Assembly: GCF_947501385.1 (NCBI RefSeq)
Contig: NZ_CANMVP010000008.1
Location: 92,561-156,560, forward strand
DNA from: an uncultured Polaribacter sp.
Lineage (GTDB): Bacteria; Bacteroidota; Bacteroidia; Flavobacteriales; Flavobacteriaceae
DNA: 64,000 nucleotides
Reading direction: 5' to 3'
Shown here: one piece after another, positions 8,827 to 15,451 of the stretch
Numbering within the stretch: the first letter of the stretch is position 1
Layout of the letters: every line of letters starts with the position of its first letter
Position numbers and translations under genes: made by a program
The notes under the pieces: model-generated
What the model was told of the DNA's origin: nothing
Seen by the model: only the letters and a program-made list of their open reading frames with translations
Database searches by the model: none

Positions 8827-10914
8827 ATGAAGATAATATACATTATTTTGCTATTTTCAGTCTTAAATACTTATTCTCAAACAATTATAAGTGGTACTGT
8901 TAATGATAAAAAAGGAAAACCGATACCTTTTGCTAATGTATACCTAAAAATTTCCTTTGAAGGAAACACTACTAATGAGTCTGGAGAGTTTTCTTTTGTT
9001 ACAAGTTCCAAAGGAGCATCTACACTTGTAATAAGTAATGTAGGATACGAAACTTTAGAAAAAAAAATTATTATATCTGGAGAAAGTATGCGTTTAAATC
9101 TAATATTAAAAGAAGGTAATACTTTATCAGAAGTGATAATTGCTGTAGGAACTTTTGAAGCGAGTGACAAAAAAAGAGCTACAACTTTAAAGCCTCTACA
9201 AATTGTAACAAATTCTGCTGCTAGTGGCGATGTATATGGAGCTTTACAAACTTTACCTGGCACAACTCCTATATTGAATGAAACAGGACTATTTGTGCGT
9301 GGAGGTGAAGCATCAGAAACAAAAACAATCATCGATGGGGCAGTTGTTACAAGACCATTTTTTAGTGATGTGCCAGATATACCATCAAGAGGTCGTTTTG
9401 ACCCTTTTTTATTCACAGGAATATTATTTAGTACTGGTGGATATTCTGCGGAATATGGCCAGGCATTATCATCCGTTCTTATTTTGGACACAAATGATTT
9501 TCCTGAAAATGACAACTACAGTTTTGGAATTGATATGGCGGGGATAAGCGGGAGCTATGTTAAAACTTGGCAAGATAAAACCGCCTTTTTGGCTAGTGTT
9601 AGTTATTCTGATTTATCAACTTTATTTTCAATTGTTCCTCAAAATAGGAAATGGATAACCGCACCAAAAGGTATTGCAGGGTCATTTGGGTTTAGGCATG
9701 TAGATAATAATTTGGGAATTTTTAAGTCGTATTTGCAATATCAAAAGGGTAACATTGCATTAAAACCTGATTTTTTTGAAAATTTATCATCAGAAAATAT
9801 ATTTGAAAACAGAAATAGTAACCTTTTCTGGAACAATTCATTTTATGGATATATAAGTGGAGATTGGAATTTACGTGCTTTAACTGCTGTGAGTTATGAT
9901 GATAATGAAGATGTGTTTAATGAAAACTCAGAAACTGAACATGATTTATTAGTTCAAGGGCGAATTACCGTTAGTAAAAAGTTAAATCAAACAAAAATAA
10001 GAATTGGCACCGAATGGCAATATCACAAAAATGATTATTTAGAATCTAAAACCTATAATTCTTTACGAGATAATTTTATAGCCACTTATGCTGAATCTGA
10101 TATTAGACTAAATAAAAAAGTTGGTATGCGAATTGGTGTTAGGTATGAATATTCTAGCATCTTAAAAAAGTATAATCTTGCACCAAGAATTTCTTTAGGT
10201 TATAAAGCAGGAAGTTACTCAAATATTTCAGTAGCATATGGTAAATTTTATCAAACACCAAACAGCGAATTTTTACGGTTAAACAAACAATTAGATTTTG
10301 AGAACGCAACTCATCTCATTGCAAATTATCAATGGAAAAAGAAACAACAGCTGTTTAGAATAGAAGCATACTATAAAAAATATGACAAATTAATCAAAGA
10401 AGACGAATTATCGATATTAGATAATAGCGGTAAAGGATATTCAAAAGGCATAGATGTATTTTGGAAAGATGAAAAAAACATTAAAAATTTAAGCTATTGG
10501 TTATCTTATTCTTTGTTAGACTCAAAACGTATTTATCGTGACTACCCTATTGAAACTACCCCAATTTTTGTAGCCACACATACTTTAAATCTTGTTGCTA
10601 ATTACAAAATAACCCCTCTTTTGAGGCTAGGTATGACTTATACCTATTCTAGTGGAAGACCTTATTATAACCCTAGTAATCCTATTTTTTTAAGTGATAA
10701 AACTATGGACTATAATAATTTGAATTTTAGCACTAGCTATTTAACTTCAATATTTAAAAATTTTACCGTAATTTATTTTTCATTAAGAAACCCATTGCAG
10801 TTCAGTCAAGTTTTAGGTTACCAGTATTCTGAAAATGGAACTCAAAGAAGTGAAATAATTCCTTCAACAAACTGGAGCTTCTTTGCTGGAGTTTCTATCT
10901 CAATAAAAAAATAA
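8827..10914 (+). CDS. TonB-dependent outer-membrane receptor (non-SusC)
   Basis: A 695-aa protein. A signal peptide ending near YSQT is followed by a carboxypeptidase-regulatory-like beta-sandwich (about residues 20-98, ISGTVNDKKGKPIPFANVYL), then a plug domain (about 115-225, including GLFVRGGEASETKTIIDGA) and a 22-strand-type barrel to the C-terminus. At 695 aa it is far shorter than SusC transporters (about 1000 aa), and it has no SusD beside it. It is therefore a FecA/CirA-like receptor rather than a glycan importer. The small TPR protein upstream is its likely partner. Substrate (siderophore, metal or peptide) is not predictable. The ORF 8877-9515 on the minus strand is a shadow. Confidence 0.85.
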   Translation: MKIIYIILLFSVLNTYSQTIISGTVNDKKGKPIPFANVYLKISFEGNTTNESGEFSFVTSSKGASTLVISNVGYETLEKKIIISGESMRLNLILKEGNTLSEVIIAVGTFEASDKKRATTLKPLQIVTNSAASGDVYGALQTLPGTTPILNETGLFVRGGEASETKTIIDGAVVTRPFFSDVPDIPSRGRFDPFLFTGILFSTGGYSAEYGQALSSVLILDTNDFPENDNYSFGIDMAGISGSYVKTWQDKTAFLASVSYSDLSTLFSIVPQNRKWITAPKGIAGSFGFRHVDNNLGIFKSYLQYQKGNIALKPDFFENLSSENIFENRNSNLFWNNSFYGYISGDWNLRALTAVSYDDNEDVFNENSETEHDLLVQGRITVSKKLNQTKIRIGTEWQYHKNDYLESKTYNSLRDNFIATYAESDIRLNKKVGMRIGVRYEYSSILKKYNLAPRISLGYKAGSYSNISVAYGKFYQTPNSEFLRLNKQLDFENATHLIANYQWKKKQQLFRIEAYYKKYDKLIKEDELSILDNSGKGYSKGIDVFWKDEKNIKNLSYWLSYSLLDSKRIYRDYPIETTPIFVATHTLNLVANYKITPLLRLGMTYTYSSGRPYYNPSNPIFLSDKTMDYNNLNFSTSYLTSIFKNFTVIYFSLRNPLQFSQVLGYQYSENGTQRSEIIPSTNWSFFAGVSISIKK

Positions 10915-10915
10915 C

Positions 10916-11130
10916 ATGAACTATAAAAAAACAGTACTTCATTTGATATTTTGGGGAGATTTTTTAATATTGTGGAGTACTCATGATTTAGTTTATAATT
11001 AAAATTTTTCATCTAACTTAATTTCTAATGTATATACTTTTATACCATATGCATTTCTTGTCTATTTTAACTTATATATTTTGGTGCTAAAATATCTTCA
11101 AAAAAAAAGATGAGAATTTACCTATTGGTC
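10916..11130 (+). pseudogene. Remnant of a sensor histidine kinase N-terminus
   Basis: Two bases after the receptor stop codon an ATG opens a frame reading MNYKKTVLHLIFW, then a TAA at 11000-11002, and then in the same frame PYAFLVYFNLYILVLKYLQK until a TGA at 11111. The transmembrane pattern and the VYFNLY...KYLQKK stretch resemble the membrane N-terminus of LytS/YpdA-type Bacteroidota histidine kinases. The kinase domain is absent; hydrolase-like sequence takes over at about 11130-11140. The right boundary is therefore approximate. Call rests on memory of the family pattern. Confidence 0.45.
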
Positions 11131-11598
11131 TTTTTTGGCGCGAATCAAGCAGGATGGATAATTCCAATTGTTGCAAATAAAAACCCATTAGTAGAATTTA
11201 TGGTATTATTTAGTTGCCCTACGATAACCACTCTTGAACAATTAAGATTTCAGTTTTATACAAGTGGAAGAACAGATTTTTAGGAAAATAATACAGAAGA
11301 AAATGCACTTGAACATATTAAGAACGACCCTGATAGATATCAATTTAAAGCTACTGACCCAAAAGACGTTCTAAAAACTCTTTCTATTCCTGGTCTCTGG
11401 CTTTTCGGTGAAAAAGACATCTAGATCCCTGTAAAAATGTTTATTGAGCATATTAACATTCTAAAATTAAAAAACAAACCTTTCGAATGTGTTTTATTTC
11501 CATCATTAGGACACAACATTAATAAAACAAAACCAATAGAAATTTCGATTAATTGGATACAACAAAAATCTTTGAAAATCAAGAATAGTAAAAGCTAA
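11110..11598 (+). pseudogene. Decayed alpha/beta-hydrolase (3' part)
   Basis: One frame runs from 11110 to the TAA at 11596-11598, interrupted only by two TAG codons (11281-11283 and 11422-11424). The translation carries alpha/beta-hydrolase landmarks. The nucleophile elbow reads GANQAGWI where the family has G-x-S-x-A/G-G, so the Ser has become Asn (AAT for AGT). The acid strand is LWLFGEKDI and the His motif is FPSLGHN. Both stops fall at places where a Gln or Glu codon would fit (single base change to TAG). The 5' half is missing and replaced by the kinase remnant. This gene is dead. Confidence 0.75.
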
Positions 11599-11841
11599 TA
11601 AGAATCGAATTAGAATAATAAAGCACTGCCTACAACGTATATAATTAATTGCTGTGGCAAGTGCTTATTTGAAAATTCCTTCGGAATTTTATTGGTTTCG
11701 TATTTGTTTACTAAATTAGTTACGTAACAATCGCAACTAAGCCATAGACAAGTGCGTTTACGCAATTTGAAAACCGAAATCTGTCATTTAAAAACAGGCT
11801 GAAATAGTGCGATTTTTCTACACTACACTTTATTAATGCCG
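11599..11841 (+). repeat. Intergenic repeat-like segment with hairpin
   Basis: Non-coding stretch after the dead hydrolase. It contains a perfect 8-bp hairpin AAAATTCC-TTC-GGAATTTT (about 11673-11691) inside a segment starting GCACTGCCTACAACG and continuing TTGCTGTGGCAAGTGC. I recall similar blocks dispersed between genes in other flavobacterial genomes, so it may be a dispersed intergenic repeat; only one copy is in this window, so that cannot be tested here. Confidence 0.35.
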
Positions 11842-11887
11842 ATATTAACTACAATATAGGTTATTAAAATTATATTAACTACATTTG
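11842..11887 (+). promoter_or_regulatory. Promoter of the PadR gene with 12-bp direct repeat
   Basis: ATATTAACTACA occurs twice, at 11842-11853 and 11872-11883, 30 bp apart. The second copy overlaps TACATTTG (11880-11887), an exact match to the Bacteroidota -7 consensus TAnnTTTG. The box ends 17 bp before the PadR start codon, a suitable distance for a short leader. The repeats are good candidates for PadR autoregulation. Confidence 0.5.
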
Positions 11888-11904
11888 TTGTAAATACCTA
11901 AAAA

Positions 11905-12237
11905 ATGAATCAAAAAACACTTGGAGAATTTGAAGAAGTTGTTTTACTAATTGTGGCAATTCTCAATGGGGAAGCGTATAGTGTAAGTATTATAACAGAA
12001 ATTGATGAACGACTACATCGAAATGTCAGCTTGGGAGCAATTCAAACCGTTTTGAAGAGATTAGAGAGTAAAGGTTTATTGAAGTCAGAATTTGGAGATG
12101 CCACAAACGAAAGAGGTGGAAAACGAAAACGCCTCTATGAAATTACCGCAGTGGGCCAGAAACTGCTTAACCACACAAAAGCACAAAGAAACTCACTTTG
12201 GGATGCTATGCCAAGACTTTCATTCAAATTACATTAG
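11905..12237 (+). CDS. PadR-family transcriptional regulator
   Basis: A 110-aa winged-helix protein of normal PadR length. It has the PadR hallmarks: LGEFEEVVLLIVAIL at the N-terminus, a recognition region SLGAIQTVLKRLESKGLL and the wing RGGKRKRLYEITAVGQKLL. PadR proteins are dimeric repressors released by small molecules or by unknown cues. In Bacteroidota this subtype is usually followed by a transporter with a 'permease prefix' domain, and here the next gene starts directly after the stop codon (TAGATG) with just such a domain. It probably controls its own operon through the repeats at 11842-11887. Confidence 0.9.
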   Translation: MNQKTLGEFEEVVLLIVAILNGEAYSVSIITEIDERLHRNVSLGAIQTVLKRLESKGLLKSEFGDATNERGGKRKRLYEITAVGQKLLNHTKAQRNSLWDAMPRLSFKLH

Positions 12238-12762
12238 ATGAAACAGCAACAACATAAACCGTCTCGATTGGTAGTAGCATTCTTTCATTGGTTTTGTCAT
12301 CCTGATTATAGAGAAGAAATAGAAGGCGATTTAATGGAGCGTTTTAGCGTTTATTTTGAAAAATATGGATACAACAAAGCAAATAGACTCTTTGTGAAAG
12401 AGGTTATTTTTCTGTTTCGTCCGTCTATTATTGGAAATATTTATCATTTAACTCATACAGACACTATGGAAATTACGAATCAAAACAAAAGACTTGTCGC
12501 TATTTTGGCTACTGCGATAGCAGTACTATTAGTCCCTTTTATAGCAATGAACTTTACTAATGATGTAAATTGGAAAATTTTTGATTTTCTCGTTGCAGGT
12601 GTTTTATTAATTGGAACAGGACTAACACTTGAATTTATTTTAAGGAAAATAAAGACCTTACGATTTAGAATTCTATTTGGCATAGCATTGTTCTTGGTTC
12701 TAATGCTAATTTGGGTCGAACTTGCCGTTGGAATTTTTGGGACTGTAATTGCAGGGAGCTAA
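12238..12762 (+). CDS. Permease prefix domain fused to a small three-helix membrane protein
   Basis: A 174-aa protein in two parts. Residues 1-75 match the prefix domain found at the start of PadR-linked ABC permeases (FFHWFCHPDYREEIEGDLME, then VKEVIFLFRPSII). From Met77 (METITNQ-like start, MEITNQNKRLVAI) the sequence resembles a stand-alone family of small membrane proteins with three helices ending in LMLIWVELAVGIFG. The normal MacB-like permease body between the two is missing. The simplest reading is a deletion that joined the first part of a permease gene to a small downstream gene. The fused protein may still be made. It is translationally coupled to padR. Confidence 0.55.
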   Translation: MKQQQHKPSRLVVAFFHWFCHPDYREEIEGDLMERFSVYFEKYGYNKANRLFVKEVIFLFRPSIIGNIYHLTHTDTMEITNQNKRLVAILATAIAVLLVPFIAMNFTNDVNWKIFDFLVAGVLLIGTGLTLEFILRKIKTLRFRILFGIALFLVLMLIWVELAVGIFGTVIAGS

Positions 12763-12781
12763 AAAACGAATCAGTTTAGGT

Positions 12782-13477
12782 ATGAGGGTAGATAAAATAC
12801 ATTACCAAGCAAGGAAAAATAAGTGGCTTGGCTACTTTGCAATATTCTGCAGAATAACACTTGCTTTAGGTTTTATCCCGTCAGGTATGCAAAAAATTCT
12901 TGGAGAAAGATTTACTGTTTTAGCTGTTAATCACCCAATGGGTAATTTTTTGGACGCTTTTTTTCACACGGGATATTATTATACATTTGTTGGAATCATG
13001 CAAGTATTGGCTGCTATTCTATTACTGATTCCCAGAACAGTTTCCATTGGAGCTTTTATTTACTTTCCAATAATTTTAAACATCTGCATTTTATCACTAT
13101 CAGTTAGATTTGACGGCTCTCAAATTACATCACCTTTAATGGTTTGTGCTGTGTTGTTCCTTCTTTGTTGGGATTACCATAAATTCAAAAAGATATTTCC
13201 TTTCAATCATAACATTTCTAAACAGGATTTACCCACTAAAGACGAATTGACTAAAAAGTTTCCTTTTAAATTCTTTGCAGGAGTCTTAGCAGTAATACTT
13301 TTAGTCGTATTTCATACTAGGATATTTTATACAATTTTACCTAGAAACACTCTTTCAGATTGCACTACCCAATGCCATGATAAAAATGATAAATCGTGTA
13401 TTGATTTTTGTGAATGTATCCACAAAGAAGGTAAATCACTTGAAAAATGCTTGGAAGAATTCGATAAAAGGAATTGA
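12782..13477 (+). CDS. DoxX-like membrane protein with Cys-rich tail
   Basis: A 231-aa protein with four hydrophobic helices in DoxX-like arrangement (CRITLALGFIPSGMQKILG, then VGIMQVLAAILLLIPRTVSI) and a fifth near residue 180. The last 45 residues form an exported or cytoplasmic tail with seven cysteines within about 30 residues (SDCTTQCHDKNDKSC...DFCEC...LEKC). Such a tail could bind metal or form disulfides; this is not a standard DoxX feature. ATG 12782 gives a natural N-terminus; the track's TTG at 12749 overlaps the previous gene. It is 19 bp downstream of the prefix-domain gene and probably belongs to the same padR operon. Confidence 0.6.
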   Translation: MRVDKIHYQARKNKWLGYFAIFCRITLALGFIPSGMQKILGERFTVLAVNHPMGNFLDAFFHTGYYYTFVGIMQVLAAILLLIPRTVSIGAFIYFPIILNICILSLSVRFDGSQITSPLMVCAVLFLLCWDYHKFKKIFPFNHNISKQDLPTKDELTKKFPFKFFAGVLAVILLVVFHTRIFYTILPRNTLSDCTTQCHDKNDKSCIDFCECIHKEGKSLEKCLEEFDKRN

Positions 13478-13664
13478 GTATTTATCAAAAACATTAAAAG
13501 ACAAACTGACTCTTCCTAAATAAAGGCTACATCATTTTTAAAGTTAGATACTTTATAAAACCGTCTTTTTAAATACTCCAATTCAACGCCAAACTGTGAA
13601 GCATGTTTATAATGCTGTAGGGTATGTCAATTGTTTTTCTTTTTATACTCTTTACCACTATAGT

Positions 13665-13763
13665 TATATTCAAATACATATAAAATACAATTATTTATAT
13701 TTATTATATCTAAATACATATAATTTAGTATTTTTACGTATATTTATATTTAAAAGCATATAA
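13665..13763 (+). promoter_or_regulatory. Three phased HipB operators upstream of hipBST
   Basis: The palindrome TATAT-N8-ATATA occurs three times, starting at 13665, 13705 and 13745, exactly 40 bp apart. The extended copies read TATATTCAAATACATATAA, TATATCTAAATACATATAA and TATATTTAAAAGCATATAA. The last copy runs into the hipB start codon at 13763. The dyad with an 8-bp spacer has the same architecture as the known E. coli HipB operator (TATCC-N8-GGATA). The 40-bp spacing, close to four helical turns, would place bound dimers on one face of the DNA. Confidence 0.8.
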
Positions 13764-13981
13764 TGAAATTATTATCAGCATTTGTAAAAGACCGTAGAAA
13801 AGAAGTACGCCTTACGCAAGAAGAGTTTGCAGAACGTGCAGGTGTCGCTTTAACAGTAGTACGTAAAATAGAACAGGGTAAAACCAATTTAAATCTAGAA
13901 AAAGTGAATTTAGTTTTAGCTATGTTTGGGCATGAACTAGCACCTGTAGCTATAAAAAAAGTAGACGATGAGACGAGGTAA
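13763..13981 (+). CDS. hipB: HipB-like antitoxin/autorepressor (XRE family)
   Basis: A 72-aa protein made almost entirely of an XRE/Cro helix-turn-helix (RLTQEEFAERAGVALTVVRKIEQGKTNL), typical of HipB DNA-binding subunits. HipB dimers repress their own operon, and the three palindromes just upstream are the likely targets. Its 3' end overlaps hipS by 14 bp, so translation is coupled. In the related E. coli HipBST system the neutralising activity lies in HipS with HipB acting as repressor and co-factor; that division of labour is expected here but unproven. Confidence 0.9.
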   Translation: MKLLSAFVKDRRKEVRLTQEEFAERAGVALTVVRKIEQGKTNLNLEKVNLVLAMFGHELAPVAIKKVDDETR

Positions 13982-14303
13982 TGTATATTATAAAGATGTT
14001 ATTGCAGGACAAATTATAGAAACATCAGAAGGGGATTATGTTTTTCAATATGATGAAAACTATATTGCAGTACATCCTACACAATTTATCACCTTTAGTA
14101 TGCCTGTTCAAAAAGCACCCTATAAAGATCATCGATTGTTTCCTTTTTTTGAAGGTTTGATCCCAGAAGGTTGGTTGTTAGCTATTGCTACTAAAAATTG
14201 GAAAATTAACGCTAACGATCGTATGGGGTTGTTATTGGCCTGTTGTCAAAACTGTATAGGCGCTGTTAGTGTTATACCTATAATTGAAGAAGATGAAAAA
14301 TAA
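13968..14303 (+). CDS. hipS: HipS: separate HipA N-terminal subdomain (antitoxin)
   Basis: A 111-aa protein equal to the N-terminal subdomain of HipA (FFEGLIPEGWLL, then DRMGLLLACCQNCIGAVSV, matching the HipA 'couple' domain). It is encoded as its own gene between hipB and the kinase, which is the defining layout of tripartite HipBST systems. In the E. coli O127 system the equivalent protein inhibits the HipT kinase. It overlaps hipB by 14 bp and hipT by 11 bp. Start ATG is inside the hipB 3' end. Confidence 0.85.
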   Translation: MRRGNVYYKDVIAGQIIETSEGDYVFQYDENYIAVHPTQFITFSMPVQKAPYKDHRLFPFFEGLIPEGWLLAIATKNWKINANDRMGLLLACCQNCIGAVSVIPIIEEDEK

Positions 14304-15237
14304 AAAGAACTGTTTGTATTGTTATACCGCCTTAGAAAATGGAACTGATTTTCATGAGCAATGTGCGTTCGAATTCTTTGGAACCAATACCCCGCCAAGT
14401 ATGCCTTATAGCCTTGAAGAAATGGACGCTTTGGCAAAAGATGTTGTCGCCAGAAGTATTGCAGTACCAGGAGTGCAACCCAAACTATCGATGTCTTTAA
14501 TTACAGATGCTATCGCAAAAGAGCCACCAAGGCTAACGGTTGTTGGTGCATTAGGAGGGCAATATATTTTTAAACCCCCTACAGCACAATTTAGAGAAAT
14601 GCCAGAAAATGAGCACTTGACCATGCGTATTGCTGAAGCTTTTGGAATCCGTGTTGTACCTTCTAGTTTGGTGCGACTTACTTCTGGAGAACTCTCTTAT
14701 ATTACCAAGAGAATTGATAGAACAGCTAAAGGAGAAAAAATACATATGCTAGACCTTTTTCAGGTTACAGAAGCATTTGATAAATACAAAAGTTCCATGG
14801 AAAAAGTTGGAAAAGCCATCGGGCGCTATTCCAATAATACCTTATTAGACAAAATCTTCTTTTTTGAATTGGCCATATTTGGTTTTTTAACAGGCAATAA
14901 TGATCTACATCTTAAAAATTTTTCTATGATAGCAAATCCCTCGGGTTGGATACTTGCCCCTGCATATGATTTGTTAAACGTTAGCCTTGTTTTATCTGAA
15001 GATCAAGAAGAACTTGCGCTGACTCTGGCAGGAAAGAAAAGCAAGCTAAAAAAGGAACATTTTGAACAATTAGCCATTGGACTTGGAATGACGGATAAAC
15101 AAATTAAAGGTGTTTTTAAACGAATGCTAAAAAACAAAACCAAAGCCTTCAAATTGATTGACGCTTCTTTTTTGTCTGATGCAATGAAAGTCTCTTATAA
15201 AGCCATTTTAGAAACTAGATATGCGAGGTTTAATTAA
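14293..15237 (+). CDS. hipT: HipT: HipA-like serine/threonine kinase toxin
   Basis: A 314-aa HipA-fold kinase lacking the N-terminal subdomain that HipS supplies. It shows the Gly-rich loop GVQPKLSMSL (Ser66-Met67-Ser68). The Ser-x-Ser pair sits where E. coli HipT carries its two regulatory autophosphorylated serines. The catalytic loop is GNNDLHLKNFS and the metal-binding segment is APAYDLLNV. The known HipT phosphorylates tryptophanyl-tRNA synthetase; the target here is presumed, not shown. The first 24 residues contain C7-x2-C10...H21-x2-C24, a possible zinc site. I chose ATG 14293 rather than the TTG at 14284. Confidence 0.88.
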   Translation: MKNKKNCLYCYTALENGTDFHEQCAFEFFGTNTPPSMPYSLEEMDALAKDVVARSIAVPGVQPKLSMSLITDAIAKEPPRLTVVGALGGQYIFKPPTAQFREMPENEHLTMRIAEAFGIRVVPSSLVRLTSGELSYITKRIDRTAKGEKIHMLDLFQVTEAFDKYKSSMEKVGKAIGRYSNNTLLDKIFFFELAIFGFLTGNNDLHLKNFSMIANPSGWILAPAYDLLNVSLVLSEDQEELALTLAGKKSKLKKEHFEQLAIGLGMTDKQIKGVFKRMLKNKTKAFKLIDASFLSDAMKVSYKAILETRYARFN

Positions 15238-15253
15238 CATTTAGCTATATTTC

Positions 15254-15361
15254 TCACAGGGCAACATGTGTAGGGGAAAGTGATTTTTTTTGTTTCTTAG
15301 TGAAATGAGACCAGCAAATGGCTACTAAAGCTGTGAACCCTAAAAATGTTAGTATTTGCAT
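15254..15361 (-). pseudogene. 5' remnant of a sodium:solute symporter (SSS family)
   Basis: A 35-codon ORF not in the track. It begins MQILTFLGFTALVAICW, which resembles the first helix of Bacteroidota solute:sodium symporters (SLC5-like), which often sit in sulfatase-rich loci. After about 20 residues the similarity stops and a TGA follows at 15254-15256; the expected several hundred residues of transporter are absent and the hipBST locus lies beyond. It is 90 bp downstream of the sulfatase on the same strand, so it would have been the last gene of that operon. Short, so the call is tentative. Confidence 0.4.
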
Positions 15362-15451
15362 AATTATAATGTTTGATTAATTTGATTTTTGGATGTAAAT
15401 TATAATAAAAAATAATAAACTATTAGGGAGATATTTTAACTATGGGTAATT

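Noticed and set aside
8877-9515. 212-aa minus-strand ORF inside the TonB receptor gene
   Set aside because: Fully antisense to a clear receptor coding sequence, with no protein motif; a shadow ORF.
11599-11841. Possible integron attC-like site
   Set aside because: The segment has a hairpin and a CTACAACG start, but no integrase gene and no second site are present in the window.
858-15237. Antiphage defence island around the proteases, hydrolases and hipBST
   Set aside because: Only hipBST is a recognised toxin-antitoxin unit; the other genes show no defence-specific domains or shared operon structure.
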